Shown here piece by piece: positions 14,160 through 26,449 of a DNA stretch of 64,000 nt. The stretch covers positions 16,382,258-16,446,257 of the forward strand of contig NC_079497.1 of the NCBI RefSeq assembly GCF_030052815.1, written 5' to 3'. The DNA comes from Hevea brasiliensis (Eukaryota > Streptophyta > Magnoliopsida > Malpighiales > Euphorbiaceae). Within the stretch, counting starts at the first letter, position 1; every line of letters begins with the position of its first letter. Position numbers and translations under genes: made by a program. The notes beneath the pieces are model-generated. The model searched no databases, was not told the origin of the DNA, and saw only the letters and a list, made by a program, of their open reading frames with translations.

Positions 14160-15248
14160 TAAGGGTGGTCACGGTCCGATTTTGAATCAGAATTGAATCA
14201 GAATTGATTCGGTCAAAATTGGATCAAAACCGATCAAAACTGGAATCAACTTCGAACCGAATTAAAATCGTTCTTCTGTGGTTTCGTTCAGGTTCATATT
14301 TTTAAGGAACCGTGAACTTGTGGTTTTAAATCAGATTGAATCGACGGTTTTGAATCAGATTAAACCGGCGATTTAAATATAAAAAAATTCAATAAATATC
14401 TTACCTCACTCCTGGTTCATTTATATATATATTATTAATTTTCTAGACAATTATTCTCTACACTCTATTCAATTCTTAATACTTTTTCAATTTCTCTCAA
14501 ATTATCGAAATAATTATTTTTTACACTCCTTTTAATTTTCAGTACTCTCTCAATTTTTCTACTTTATTATTTTATGTACTCAGTGAAATTTTCAATATTA
14601 TCTCAATTACTTTGTTATTATTTTATATCCTCAATAAAATTTTCAATACCCTCTATTTTAATTTTTTTTTCTCTTTTATACTTTTTTAATTATCAATTAT
14701 TATATAATTTTTAGAAAAATGCAAGTAATAGAACTAGAAATTTTGATTTCTCTAAATTCTAAAGGGATACATAGATAAAATTAAGTTCATACACTTTTTA
14801 CTAGTTTCTTTAAGAAAAAATAATTTCATCTCTAGTTTTTTAATCAGGTTCAAGTTTTTACTTATTAAATTTTTTTTAAAGATAAATTATTTTCTTTCTT
14901 TTTTTCTTATTTTATTTTGATTGAAATATTTATAAGAAAAATTAAAATATTTTTACAAATATAATTTATATTCTGAATTAATAAAATTTTTCTCTAATTT
15001 TTTTTGTCTAAACTCCCTTTAAACTGCCCTTAAGCCTCTCCGAAACCGTTTTCCAAATCGTCTTGAATTGTTCCTTTTCGAATTGCCCTTCAGAACGTTT
15101 TAAATCGGGACTCGAACCGGAATCGATGATTCAGGAACCATCTTTCAAACCATCCCTTACCGATTTAATTCAAATTCATAATTTTATTGAATCTAAACCA
15201 ACAATTCAGAAACCGTAATCAACGGTTCCTGAAGTGTGGTCACTCCTA
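14160..15248 (-). mobile_element. Non-autonomous hAT-like DNA transposon, copy B (inverted relative to copy A)
   Basis: The element starts TAAGGGTGGTCACGG and ends, read inward on the other strand, TAGGAGTGACCACAC. It is flanked by a perfect 8-bp target duplication ATCACATA (14152-14159 and 15249-15256). Internal sequence aligns with copy A in reverse complement: the ACGGTT-rich ends, the block around 14755-14835 and the duplicated block near 14440-14560. It lacks the LINE insertion and the long AT tract of copy A, which accounts for the 300-bp length difference. No transposase ORF. Confidence 0.82.
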
Positions 15249-15256
15249 ATCACATA

Positions 15257-15779
15257 TATTGTTGTTTATTTATTATTTAAAAAATAATAATGAAACCTAG
15301 CACGCGTGATTGACGTAGGATAAGATTGAAAATTATTTTCTTAAATTTGACCCCTATACTTTCTTCTTTGGAAGTGATTTTGTTGCGAAAAGAAAGGCAT
15401 AACTATATAAAAATATTCTTGAATTTTGAATTTTTCTATTTTAATTTATTTAATTTGCTAAAATAGTTTTATAATATTTGTAATTCTATCAATGATGACA
15501 TCCTCAGTAAAATGGGACCACCCCCCCCCCCCCCCCCCAAATTTACTGATATAGAATGTTAATTAACTTTAAATATTTATGTAGAATTTTGATGTATTTC
15601 ATTGTGGGTAGCTTCAAAATCTTTATAAAACTGATTCATTATTCTTCATGTTTGCTTGTAGCATAATTATAGAAGTCTAAATGGGGCGAGTACAACTCGT
15701 TTAAATTTTATTAAGTTTGATCTTGACTTGCAGTTAGTCGCAATAGTGGAGCTATATGGGGACCATAAGGGGCTATGAC
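15257..15779. other. Noncoding spacer between two hAT-like elements
   Basis: No gene seen. It contains a run of 18 C residues (15521-15538), rare in plant nuclear DNA, and ends in the GCTATGAC target duplication of the next element. Confidence 0.5.
15521..15538. repeat. Poly-C tract (C18)
   Basis: Eighteen consecutive C residues preceded by GGGACCA. Homopolymer length is often wrong in assemblies, so the exact count is uncertain. Confidence 0.9.
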
Positions 15780-16329
15780 TAGGGGTAAGCATATTTCAAT
15801 TTAAATTGAAAAATTAAATCGAATCGAGTCGAGTTAATTTGATTTAATTGATTCGGTTTTAAAATTCAATCAGTTTGATTTGATTTTATATTATAAAAAT
15901 TTCAATTATTTCGGTTCAGTTCAGTTTTGAAGAGAAAAAATAGGTTAAATCGAATCAAACTGAATAGTAATTTTATATATTCAAATCGAACTAAATCGAA
16001 CCGAATTGATTTTTGAATTAATTTATTTTTATGAGAAATTTATGAATTATATTTAATTATATATATAAATTATTTAATTTCATTGATTAATGGTTATTAG
16101 GTTCAAACTAAAGTCAAAATTAGACCAAATAACTTAAAAATCAAGTCTAAATTAAAAAATCAATAAAAAATTAAAACCGATCAATTTGAATCGAACCGAA
16201 CCAAAATAGAGCAGTTCAGTTTGATTCTATTTTTTATCCATTTCAATTCATTTCGATTTTTAAAATATGTTATTTGACTTTTATGATTTAATTCAATTCG
16301 GTTCAGTTTCAACCGAATACTCACCTCTA
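15780..16329. mobile_element. Short hAT-like MITE, copy C
   Basis: A 550-bp element bounded by TAGGGGTAAGCAT at the left and, on the other strand, TAGAGGTGAGTAT at the right, with a perfect 8-bp target duplication GCTATGAC (15772-15779 and 16330-16337). The interior is dominated by AATCGAACCGAA/TTCGGTTCAGTT-type motifs in both orientations. It belongs to a different family from copies A and B, though the plan is the same. No coding capacity. Confidence 0.82.
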
Positions 16330-16337
16330 GCTATGAC

Positions 16338-18093
16338 CTCCTTATCCCAGCAGCTTCCCATGCGTCAATATTTTTATTATAAAAATTTTAATTATATTTA
16401 ATATAAAAATGTTTTAGTAATAAGTATATATTAAAATTACATAATTTGTATTATTTTATGTTCATTTAAATATCTATTTTTTTTCATCAATCGTTCAATT
16501 TAAAATAAAAATATATATATATTTACATTATGTTAAATATGTCTTATTATATTTTTTTTTTAAAAAAATATTGAATCATAAACTTAATTAATATTTTGGT
16601 AATTTATTGTTATTTTTAAATAAAATAATTAAAATGAAATATATTTTATATAATATTTGTTTAATAATATTTTTGTGCATATGATGCTTGTTTTTTTCGT
16701 TACAATTAGCTCCACTTGATATTAAACACAGAATTTTATAATCCTAAAATTGACTCCAGTTGAATTTGCATTTAGCTCGTTTATTAATATATATAATATG
16801 TTGGATTCAATAAATCACAATAATGTCTTTATTTAATATTTTATTTGTAAATATATTTTAAATAATTTAGTTAAATTCTAATTTTAAATAATAATTATTA
16901 ATATATTATTTTATAGAATAATCATGAATAAAATTAATTTATTTACAGTATTATAAAATATAATAGTTAATATGTAAATAATAGAAATTTCAATGTAATA
17001 TGTTAAGTTAATGAGTTTATAAATGAATTAATAAAAGAACCAATTTAATGTGCTAGCTTACGAGTTTGTTCAACAATCCCTTTCAACAAGCTTGCTCATG
17101 AATTCATAAATCAGCTAACTAGTGAACTTGAGTGTAGTTCATTTATTAACTAAACTAAAAAATTAAGCTCATATTTTAAAAAAAAAGTCAAATTAAATTG
17201 ACTATGGTTTAATGACCAAAAAAAAATTCAAACATTTTCGTGAATGAATTAACTTGTTGATTAAAATTATTTATTGTTCAATTATATAAAAAAAAGAAAG
17301 AAATAAAATTTATTTATTTATTTATAAATAAATATTAATTTTTTATTCACTTTTTTTATTATTTTGTTTGATTGGATAAAATTTAATTAATTATTTCAAT
17401 TTAAATTAAGTTATCAAAATTAAAACCATTAAAATAAATGACAATTCAAGATAAATGTTTAGATTTTTTTTGTAACTAAGCTCTAAAAAAAAGTAAACAT
17501 TTCTACCAAGCGAATTGATGTCAAATGATTAGACACTAAAAATTAAAATTTTCTTCTACATCATCCTTAATTGTTAGAAATATAAATTCCAACAAATTCA
17601 AAATTCCTTAATTAGTTGAATGTGTTTAATCTGATGAAAAAAAAGGGGTAAATTTCCAACTTGAATTGTTTTCCCACACAATTGTACTAATTAAGGTATA
17701 ATAATTAATTAATACACTAATATGTAATACAGTTTGTATATATAAAAATATAAAAATTCATTTAGAAGTACAAACAGTGAAATTTCAAGTGAGTTAATTG
17801 CATGAGAAATCCTTACTCAGATTTGATTTATTATGAATTTAAGATATAAACATGTGAAATTTATTTATTTAATAGGTGAATCTTATCATATATATTGTAT
17901 CTTGAGTTTATGATAAACTGAATCTAAACAAGAAAAAATCCTGCATACATATAGTTATACAGGGAAATTCTTATCTAAAATTGATTCACCAGATACTTAA
18001 AATACAAATATATGATATTTATATATTTAATAGTTAGATTTCATCATACGTTTTAGATTCATAATGAACCGAATTTAAATAAGAAAAATCATA

Positions 18094-18143
<50 letters not shown>

Positions 18144-18434
18144 ATCATATCAAAAACTTTTATATAAAACGACACTATTGGAGTTTAAATATTTAATCTC
18201 GTGTATCTCATACAATATTATAAGTAATTTTTTTTTAAAGAAACATTATAAGAAAAGAATTTGACGATGGTTGAATCATGATAAACATATGCGTCCATGG
18301 CGAAAGGTATCAATAATACAAAATGCACATTATAATAATTTAAAGCATAGTTAAGTGACCATTCTACCTAAAACTAAAATTAAAAAAAAAAAAATTAAAA
18401 TAGCATACTTAAGCATTTTTAGCTTTATCTCTCA
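16338..18434. other. AT-rich intergenic DNA
   Basis: Very AT-rich, no gene recognised. A short imperfect direct repeat describing a GAATTTAAGATATAAA-like string appears near 17835 and 17995-18070. The AT microsatellite at 18097-18138 is listed separately. Confidence 0.5.
18097..18138. repeat. (AT)n microsatellite
   Basis: About 21 AT units in noncoding DNA. Confidence 0.95.
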
Positions 18435-18565
18435 ATTCAGTATTCGGACGTATTCTCTGTTTGTCTTTTAAGCACAAGTTAGGCTCACAGGACTCAAACC
18501 AGTGACTTCCAATTTCTACTACTCAAATGGATGCGATGTCGTAAGTCAAGCTATTTTCATTCTTC
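18435..18565 (-). mobile_element. Possible tRNA-derived SINE fragment
   Basis: On the minus strand a GTCACTGGTTTGAGTCC string resembles the B box and T-arm of tRNA-derived SINEs. It is preceded at the right spacing by a GCTTGACTTACGACATCG stretch that could descend from the tRNA 5' half. There is no clear A box, tail or target duplication, so this is tentative. Confidence 0.3.
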
Positions 18566-19492
18566 CACTTCTGAAATTCCGCCCAAGGCATCCTCATCAA
18601 AAAATCACATGTAATATAGAAATAAAATTATTATTCTTAAAATTTCATTTATAGACTTAAATTTTAAATTAATATGATATCTTTGAAAATCAAAATATTT
18701 ACAAATTATTGAAAATTTTAGTACAAGTTAAAATTAGTACATGTTTATTTTATGCTTAAATCTAATAGACAGTTTCATGACGAGTATTAAAAATATCAAA
18801 TTATTTTAAAATTCTCATCATTTGAACTTTTAAATTGAGTGATTTATTGATATAATAGGTATTATACTTTCAATTCTAATATCAATATATCTTTCTCTCT
18901 CTTAAATTTATTTATGATTTGTTACATTTTATCAATATCAATAATAATATAAGTATTTTTCTAATCAATTTATTTACCTAAAAATATATATTTTTTAATC
19001 TAATGATGTTAAATATCTTAATTAAAATTTACATAATTTTTAATCATAACCTTTATAATTAATTTTATTAATTTAAATTAATAATGATTATTATTCACAC
19101 GGGAAGAGGCATATAATTATGGATTTTTTTTTCTTATTTATAATTAACTTATTATGAATTCAAAATATAAATATATGAAATCTATAAGTAAATAGATAAA
19201 TTATATTATACAATATCAGAATTCTATTATGAATCTTTATAATGAATTAGTCTAGACAAGAACTTGTAACACCAGTATGACGCTAATGAAAAAAAAAAAA
19301 AAGAAGTTAATATGGCAGAGGGTAAGATGGAATGTAGAATTCTTATTAGGAGCCAAACTTGCTACCCTAAAAAATAGTTAAAAACAATTAAAATGCGCAA
19401 AAGTTAAGAACTATCTCCTTATGACAAAATCAATGAATCAACAATGTTTTTAATAAGATTCTTCAAACGATGCCTCCCCAAAAACCCTCCCA
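18566..19492. other. AT-rich DNA leading into the LINE ORF1 region
   Basis: No gene. From about 19265 the composition becomes less AT-rich and may be the 5' UTR of the LINE-derived element whose ORF1 starts at 19493; the 5' boundary is not visible. Confidence 0.4.
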
Positions 19493-20344
19493 ATGTTCGC
19501 TCAACCTCTCCTGAATCGCCACCAAAATGCAACCTTTCTATCACTACAACCAAACAATCTGAACACCAGCTCTCTTAATCAAGAATTATCTACTATATAC
19601 TTCAATAACTTCCCTTTGGGATGGGATGCTAGATCTCTCAAACAAGCATTCTCTAAGTTGAATAGTATTACTGATATTTATGTTCCTAATAGACTCAATA
19701 GAAAAGGGAAAAGATTTGGCTTCATCAAAACTTTATTAGATAATAGTCTTCATAATCTTATGAATGCAATTAACAATGTTTGGATTGGAACTTACAAGCC
19801 ATACGCCTCTCCATCTAATCATAGTAGAGCAGTACAAATTTCACGCAAGAAAAATAAGCAAACCGCTAGCCAAGAAAGGAAGAGTCTTCATCCAAAAGGG
19901 CATATAAGCTACGAGAAAATTGCCACTTCTTCTCACAATGTAAAGGCTTCGTGTCCAGCAGCAAATACCTTGAATAATACAGGGATTGACATTTGCCCTA
20001 GAATGCTAAGACAAGAACCTCAAACGATGACTGAACGCTATAACCCTCCTGAAAATAAAGAAAATGAAAACAATGAGTGCTCAGAATGATTAGCGATTGC
20101 AAAAGTTTGCAACATCCTCACCATCAAAATCTTAGAAGTATACTTCTTTTCATAGGGCATTATATCAGTTAGAATCATTCCAATGGGTCGTGATCAGGTT
20201 TTGCTCACTTTTGATGACAAAGAACAAATAAATGGTTATCTAGAAGAACGATTTTGGCTATAGCAATGGTTTGAAGAAGTGAAGCCTTGACATCCAAAAC
20301 TCACGCCTTCAAAGAGATTAGTGTGGTTATGATTATATGGGTTA
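19493..20344 (+). pseudogene. LINE-type ORF1, 5' portion (RRM plus DUF4283-like region)
   Basis: The first 198 codons (19493-20089) hold an RNA-recognition motif at about residues 33-110, with RNP2 (IYFNNF) and RNP1 (KGKRFGFIK). A basic, Ser-rich stretch follows that resembles the nucleic-acid-binding ORF1 product of plant L1-type LINEs. After a TGA at 20087-20089 the reading continues in decayed form (20150-20344) with the blocks LLTFDDKE, WFEEVKP and a VWL..YG pattern typical of the DUF4283-like domain. The frame stops at the GGTTA target duplication of the solo LTR and resumes at 38178. Such proteins bind element RNA during target-primed reverse transcription. A diverged RRM host gene is a less likely alternative. 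Confidence 0.65.
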
Positions 20345-20430
20345 TGTAACATTCCCATATTAAGTAGTCTATACATTCTACTGTTCTGGTGACAAGTGTC
20401 TATTCGAACAGTCAAGATGTCTAGAACTAT

Positions 20431-22107
20431 TGATAAACCCATTTTATATAGATATTTTAGGGTAGTTTTGCGTCCATTTTGCCCTTTTTAGTTTAGTAAT
20501 TTTATGCTTTTAATGTTTATTTTAGTTAATTTGTTAATTTTAGTTTCATTATATTTGATTTTTGGATTTTAATGTTTTTAATAGGTTTTAATAAGGTTTA
20601 AAGGCAAAAAGGTCCATATAGAAGAAATTCAAAGTAATTTGGAAGCTTAAAGTAGTGTGAAAAATGAAGAAAATTCGCTTAAAGAAGAAAATCAGTCGAG
20701 ATTTTCAAGGGCTTCAACATGCCCCGTGTTGAGGGTCGTGTGAAGATAAGAGTCAGCTAGCAGGAATCCACATGAGGCATGTAAATTCAACACTGGTTCA
20801 TGTAGATAAAGATTTTGGAACAAAATACACCGAAAGTTTTAAGGACTTTAACTTGTCCCGTGTGGCGGGTTGTGTAAACAAAGATTTTGGAACAAAATCT
20901 GCCAAAAGTTTCAAGGACTTTACATACCCCGTGTAGTTAGTGGTGCAGAATCTAAAGGCTCCTCCTCCTCATCAACATGAGGCATGTGGAAAATAACTTA
21001 AATCAACATGAGGCATGTAGGATGGCACTGGCAGATTTGCTGACATGGAAAAATTTTCTCTTTTCACACCTTTTACACCTTTTGTCTTTATCCCTTTAGA
21101 GACCATTTTTAGGGCAAAACTTGAGGGGATATATAAGCATCATATTCTCATTTTTACTATAAGAAGAAAGGGAGAGAAAAATCAAAAGAGGAAGGAAAGA
21201 AGGAATCACGCCATTTTTGGAGGAAGAACACTTACAGAGTGACGTTTTTAGCTTCCATTTTCAGAGATTTGGATTCTCTTCTTCTGGGTTCTTTTATTTT
21301 TAGTCTTATTTTCATATTTTCTTGCTCTATTTCATACTTACCACTTGTAAATACAAGCATGAGTAAGTAGATACCTAGAATTTCAGAGTTGAGTGTAGTG
21401 ATTTAAGTTTTATTTGTGGATTTGGACTGGTTTTAACCAGATTTTAGTATATATAAGTTTTGATTCTTATCTTGTGTGCTTATTTACATACCCATTGTTG
21501 GTAACCTTTGGGTTTTATTCTTAATCTTGGATTGGAGGACCGAGAGGTGAAAATCTATGATAGATAATCAAGATAATGAACTTAATCACCTAGTGTTAAA
21601 AATAAACTAATGGGTTAAGAGGAATTTCAAGTTGATTAAAGTGCTTAAAGAGTTTTGGGTAATTAAACATCACATGAGAATGAGGTTTAGTTTCCTTTAA
21701 AATACTCTTTAGTTTGCTTGAAAGAGAAATTAAAGGAAATCAGAATCAACTTCCTTCAAACTTGTATTTCCCTTAATCTTGGTTTTGCCTATCTAAATCC
21801 TAATAAAATTTACTTTATGAACCTCAACTCTGGAATCAATTTTGCCATTAATCAATTAAATTCTTAATTACTTGCTGAAATTATAGTAAATTAGTATAGT
21901 GCTTAGAATTTTAATTGCCTAATTCATTATAAATTCCTTATTTTTCCATTTTAATTTGCTGCATCTCTTACTCTATTTTTGGCACAAATTATCAATAGCC
22001 CAAATAATCGTGACTTTTATAGTTTGGCACTCAAACAACAAATCTCTGTGGGACGATATCTTTTCTTTACTAGTTGAACGACTCATATACTTGCGGAGTA
22101 CGCATCA
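20431..22107 (+). repeat. 5' LTR of the Athila element
   Basis: Begins TGATAAACCC, ends ACGCATCA. It contains two units of an approximately 70-bp tandem repeat (about 20790-20935, sharing AAAGATTTTGGAACAAAAT and AAGGACTTTA) and six copies of the 13-bp ACATGCCYCGTGT/ACATGAGGCATGT motif between 20717 and 21018. Short ORFs in it recur in the 3' LTR only because the LTRs are copies. Confidence 0.95.
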
Positions 22108-22113
22108 AGTTTT

Positions 22114-22130
22114 TGGCGCCATTGCCGGGG
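22114..22130 (+). other. Primer binding site, tRNA-Asp type
   Basis: TGGCGCCATTGCCGGGG, six bases after the LTR. It is complementary to the 3' end of plant tRNA-Asp except for one position (A for G), the primer usual in Athila and its relatives. Confidence 0.9.
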
Positions 22131-22265
22131 ATTTGTTTTTGTTTGATATTAAACGATTGATTGTTTGGTTAATTTGGGCATTTTATTTTTTATTTTAATT
22201 TCTTTTCTTTATTATTTTACTTTCAAATTTTCTTGTTTTGGTTTTTCAGGTACATATCTTTTATA

Positions 22266-23940
22266 TGAAAAGAACAAAAGGTGCAGAGATTGACTTAATT
22301 TTTTACCCTGAGATTGAAAAGACAGCTAAAGCTTTGAGAGCAGAATCTAAAAGAAGAAAAGCTGAACTCAGAATTCAAAGATAGCAAGAGCAACATCAAG
22401 AGTAACAAGTGATAGAAGTTATGGCAAACAACAACTGATCAATTAAGGATCATGCTTTTCCTAGTTTTGAAGATTTTAGACCAAGTATTACAAGGCCTAG
22501 AGTGAAAGCGAATAATTTTGAGTTGAAGCCCTCACTTTGTCAAATGGTTCAATAATCACAATTTGGGGGAGGTCCTCCTGAGAGTCCACATGTGCACCTT
22601 GCACATATTCTTGAGATTAGTGACATGTTGAAGATAAATGGAGTGTTAGATGATGTCATCCAGTTGAGATTATTTCCTTTTTCTTTGAAGGATCGTGCTA
22701 GGGAGTGGTTGCATTTATTACCTCCGGGTTCAATAACTACTTGGGATGAGTTGTCACAAGCTTTCTTGGCTCAATACTTTCCTCCTAGCAAGACTATAAA
22801 ATTGAGAAATGAATTAACTTCTTTCAGACCAAGGGATGATGAGAGTCTCTATGAGGCTTGGGAGAAAGATAAGGATCTTCAAAAGAGATGTCCACATCAT
22901 GGAATCCCTAAATGAATGCTAGTTCAACATTTCTACAATGGTGTTTCTCCAGCAATTAGAAGTATAATCGATGCATCTTCAGGAGGTGATCTTATGGAGA
23001 AGTCAGAAGATGAAGCTTATTCAGCATTGGATAACATTGCTTACAATAATTATCAATGGAGCTGTGAAAGAAATTAAATGAAGAAGCCATCAGCTGGTAC
23101 ATATGAGTTAGATGCCATGAGTATGTTCAATGCCAAATTTGATGCTTTGACGAGAATAATGGATAAGTTAAGCATGAAGGTTGATTCTTTGATTAGAGGA
23201 TCTAGTCATACAGAAGATGTTGGTGCAGGAAATATGCATTGTATCAATGATTTTCCTTCTTATGAGAAAGAGTTTGGAAATGAGCAAGTTGATTTTATTG
23301 GGAATTACAATCAGAAACCAGTTGGTAATCCTTTTTCGGCTACATATAATCTAGCATGTAGGAATCACCCTAACTTTTCTTGGGGAGGTCGACAAGGACA
23401 GCAGCAACAAAATTATCAACAACCTCTTAATTTTCAGCAACAACAGCAAAATTTTCAACAAAACGGAGTGCCACCTAGATTTTTACCACAAAGGAATCAA
23501 AATGCACCTGTTCCACAACTACTAGTTCAGTCTTTAGACCAAGATTCCATTTTGAAGTCTCTGATGGAGAATTTCTTAACTGCTCAACAAAAACAAGGAG
23601 AAATGATTCAATAATTAACTTCAAGGATAGATCAGCTTGTCACTCATAACAGGATGTTGGAAAACCAAATAGCTCAACAAGCAAGTTCTTCTAGCAAAGC
23701 ATAAGGAAAACTTCCAAGTCAACCAGAGAATCCTAGAGAACATTGCAAGGTAGTGATCCTAAGGAGTGGGAAAATTATGGGAGAGAAAAAGAAAGATGAG
23801 GTAGAAGAGGAAAAGAAGAAAGAAGATGAAGACAAGAATGAATCTATTTCAAATCATGATGAAGTTAATGACGAAGCAAACAAAAAGAAGGAAGTTGAAA
23901 AAGAAGAAGAGGAAAAGTATGTGCCTCCGCCACCATAGAA
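22266..23940 (+). pseudogene. Athila gag
   Basis: The ATG at 22266 opens a frame with an early TAG (22381-22383). The recognisable gag core lies at about 22500-23075: an LFPFSL..RAREWL..LPPGSITTWD pattern, a FLAQYFPPSKT pattern and a CPHHGIP block that ends in TGA (22913-22915), where the family has Trp. Further on come a Gln-rich stretch (about 23390-23470) and a Lys/Glu-rich linker (23753-23938) leading to protease. Nonsense codons occur at 22913, 23612 and 23936, all in the same frame. The product would be the capsid and nucleocapsid precursor of the virus-like particle; no CCHC knuckle is visible. Confidence 0.85.
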
Positions 23941-24060
23941 GCCACCATTGCCTTATCCTCAGAGGTTTCAAAAAGCAAAGCTAGATAAGCAGTTCGGGAA
24001 ATTTTTAGAAGTTTTAAGAAGTTATACATTAACATCCCATTTACAGATGCAATTTCTCAA

Positions 24061-24762
24061 ATGCCCTCATATGCTAAATTCCTAAAGGAAATTTTGTCAA
24101 ACAAGAGAAGATTAGAAGACTATAAAACTGTGGCATTAACAAAGGAGTGTAGTGCTCTTTTACAGAATAAGCTTCCACTGAAGTTGAAGGATCCAAGAAG
24201 TTTCTCTATTCCTTGTCACATTGGGGACACTAGTATTGACAAAGCATTGTGTGATCTTGGAGCTAGTGTAAGTTTGATGCCACTCTCCATTTGTGAAAAG
24301 TTGAAGGTAGGAGATTTGAAGCCCACCACCATTTCTTTGCAAGTAGCTAATAGATCTATCAAATATCCAATAGGAATTTTGGAAAATGTGCCCTTAAAAG
24401 TTGAAAAATTTTTCATTCCTGTGGATTTTGTGGTTCTTGAAATGGAAGAAGATAATCATATACCTATCATTTTAGGAAGGCCATTTTTAGCCACAGTAGG
24501 GCCTATAATTGATGTAAAGAATGGCAGATTGACATTAAAAGTTAGAGAAGAGGAGGTGGAATTTAATTTGAATCAGACTTTGAAGATACATCATGGAGTT
24601 GATCCTTGTTTAAGGGTGGATATTATTGATGAGATTATGGAAGCAAAATTTAGGAAAAGATATCCCGAGGACCCTTTAGAGAATTGTTTGGTACATAGTA
24701 GAACAATAAAAGATGAAAATCCAGAAGCTGCAGCTTTTGCTCAAATTTTGGGAGCTACTTAA
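24061..24762 (+). pseudogene. Athila aspartic protease region
   Basis: A 233-codon open stretch. The active-site block reads DLGASVSLMPLS (about residues 66-77), with Leu where retroviral-type proteases have Thr or Ser. The flap/C-terminal block reads IPIILGRPFLATV. The N-terminal part (MPSYAKFLKEIL) is the conserved region preceding protease in Athila. Relative to gag the frame changes near 24010. The protein would cleave the gag-pol precursor. The TAA at 24760 is in frame with the RT segment that follows. Confidence 0.85.
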
Positions 24763-24783
24763 GAAGTTGTAGGAGATCAAGTT

Positions 24784-26425
24784 TTGCAAGTTGAAGAGTT
24801 GAAACATGAAGTTGCACAACCATCTTTGCTAGATGAGAAGGAAGCACCACAGGTAGACCTCAAACCACTTCCATCTACATTAAGGTATGCTTTTTTTGGA
24901 CTTAATTCAACTTATCCTATCATTATTAGTGCAAGTTTGAGTGATGTACAAGTTGAAAAACTGCCGAGAGAGTTAAGAGCACATAGGAAAGTTATTGGTT
25001 ACAGCATTGATGACATAAAGGGTATAAACCCTACCTTGTGCATGCATAGGATTCTTTTAGAAGATAATTTTAAAGCCACCATAAAACATCAAAGAAGGTT
25101 GAATCCTAATTTGAAAGAGGTAGTGAAGAAAGAAGTCTTGAAACTGCTTGAAGCTGGGATCATTTATCCTATTTTCGATAGTAGTTGGGTTAGCCCAGTT
25201 CATGTAGTTCCCAAGAAAGGAGGTGTGACCGTTGTGAAAAATGAAAATAATAAGCTGATACCTACTAGAATTATCACAGGTTGGAGGATGTGTATAGATT
25301 ACAGGAAGCTTAATAGTGCTACTAGGAAAGACCATTTTCCCTTGCCTTTTATTGATCAAATGTTAGAGAGGTTAGTAAAACATTCATATTTTTGTTATTT
25401 GGATGGATATTCTAGTTTTTTTCCAAATCCCAATACATCCTAGTGATCAAGAGAAAACTACATTCACATGTCCATATGGCACATTTGCACATAGAAGAAT
25501 GCCTTTTGGCTTATGTAATTCACCAGCTACTTTTCAGCGGTGTATGATGGCCATTTTCTCTGATTTTTATTGAGGAAATTATGAAAGTTTTCATGGATGA
25601 TTTTTTTGTATATGGTTTTTCTTTTAATAATTGTCTATCTAACCTCTCTCAAGTGCTTAAAAGATGTGAAGAATTTGATACTAAATTGGGAGAAATGTCA
25701 TTTTATGGTGCAAGAAGGCATTGTTCTTAGACATTTGGTATCACATAGAGGAATTGAAGTGGACAAAGCCAAAGTAGAAGTGATTGAGAAGATGCCTCCA
25801 CCAACTTCAGTGAAAGGTGGGCATGTTGTTTCTACTGGCGATTTATAAAGGATTTTTCAAAAATTGCTAAACCTCTTACAAATTTATTGAATCATGATGT
25901 TCCTTTTCATTTTGACCAGGCTTGTTTTGATTCTTTTAACATGTTGAAGGAAGCTCTAACAACAGCCCCTATTATGCAACCTCCGAATTGGTCATTGCCA
26001 TTTGAGGTTATGTGTGATGCTAGTGACTTTGCTGTGAGAGTTGTACTTAGTTAGAAAAAAGAGAAGAGGTCTTATGCAATTTACTATGCCAGCAAAACTT
26101 TAGATGATGCTCAAGTAAATTATGCCACCACTGAGAAAGAATTTTTAGCTGTGGTATTTAATGTGGAAAAGTTTAGGTCATACCTAGTTGGATCAAAAGT
26201 GATTGTCTATACAGACCATGCCGCCATAAGATATTTGATGAATAAAAAATAAGCAAAGCCAAGACTGATAAGATGGGTTCTATTGCTACAGGAGTTTAAT
26301 TTACAAATTAAAGATAAAAAAAAGGAGCTGAAAATGTTGCAGCGGATCATTTATCAAGGATTAAATATGAAAGTAAAAATGGAAATGAGGAGGAATTGCC
26401 AATTGACAAGTTTTTCTCAAATTAG
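24784..26425 (+). pseudogene. Athila reverse transcriptase and RNase H
   Basis: RT begins in the 24784-25443 frame with the blocks SSWVSPVHVVPKKGG and WRMCIDYRKLNSATRKDHFPLPFIDQMLERL. A frameshift near 25420 is followed by the RMPFGLCNSPATFQRCM block in another frame, and the catalytic box reads FMDDFF (about 25592-25610) where the family has MDDF. The connection (25597-25848) and RNase H (about 25990-26400; VMCDASD, SKTLD, a FLAVVF block, [10 protein letters not shown]) follow with more shifts and a TAG near 26053. The RT motif order is complete, but the enzyme cannot be made from this copy. Confidence 0.85.
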
Positions 26426-26449
26426 CAATTACTAGTTGTTGTTGCTGCA

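Noticed and set aside
20780..20940. CRISPR-like spaced repeats
   Set aside because: The units are degenerate tandem repeats inside an LTR of a plant retrotransposon; no array structure or cas genes.
21045..21242. 65-codon ORF in the Athila 5' LTR, with a 75-codon version at 33691-33918
   Set aside because: LTR copies; the lengths differ between LTRs and no family is recognisable.
22114..22130. tRNA-like sequence
   Set aside because: It is the primer binding site next to the LTR, not a tRNA gene; no cloverleaf can be drawn. The same holds for 41740-41751 and 49454-49465.
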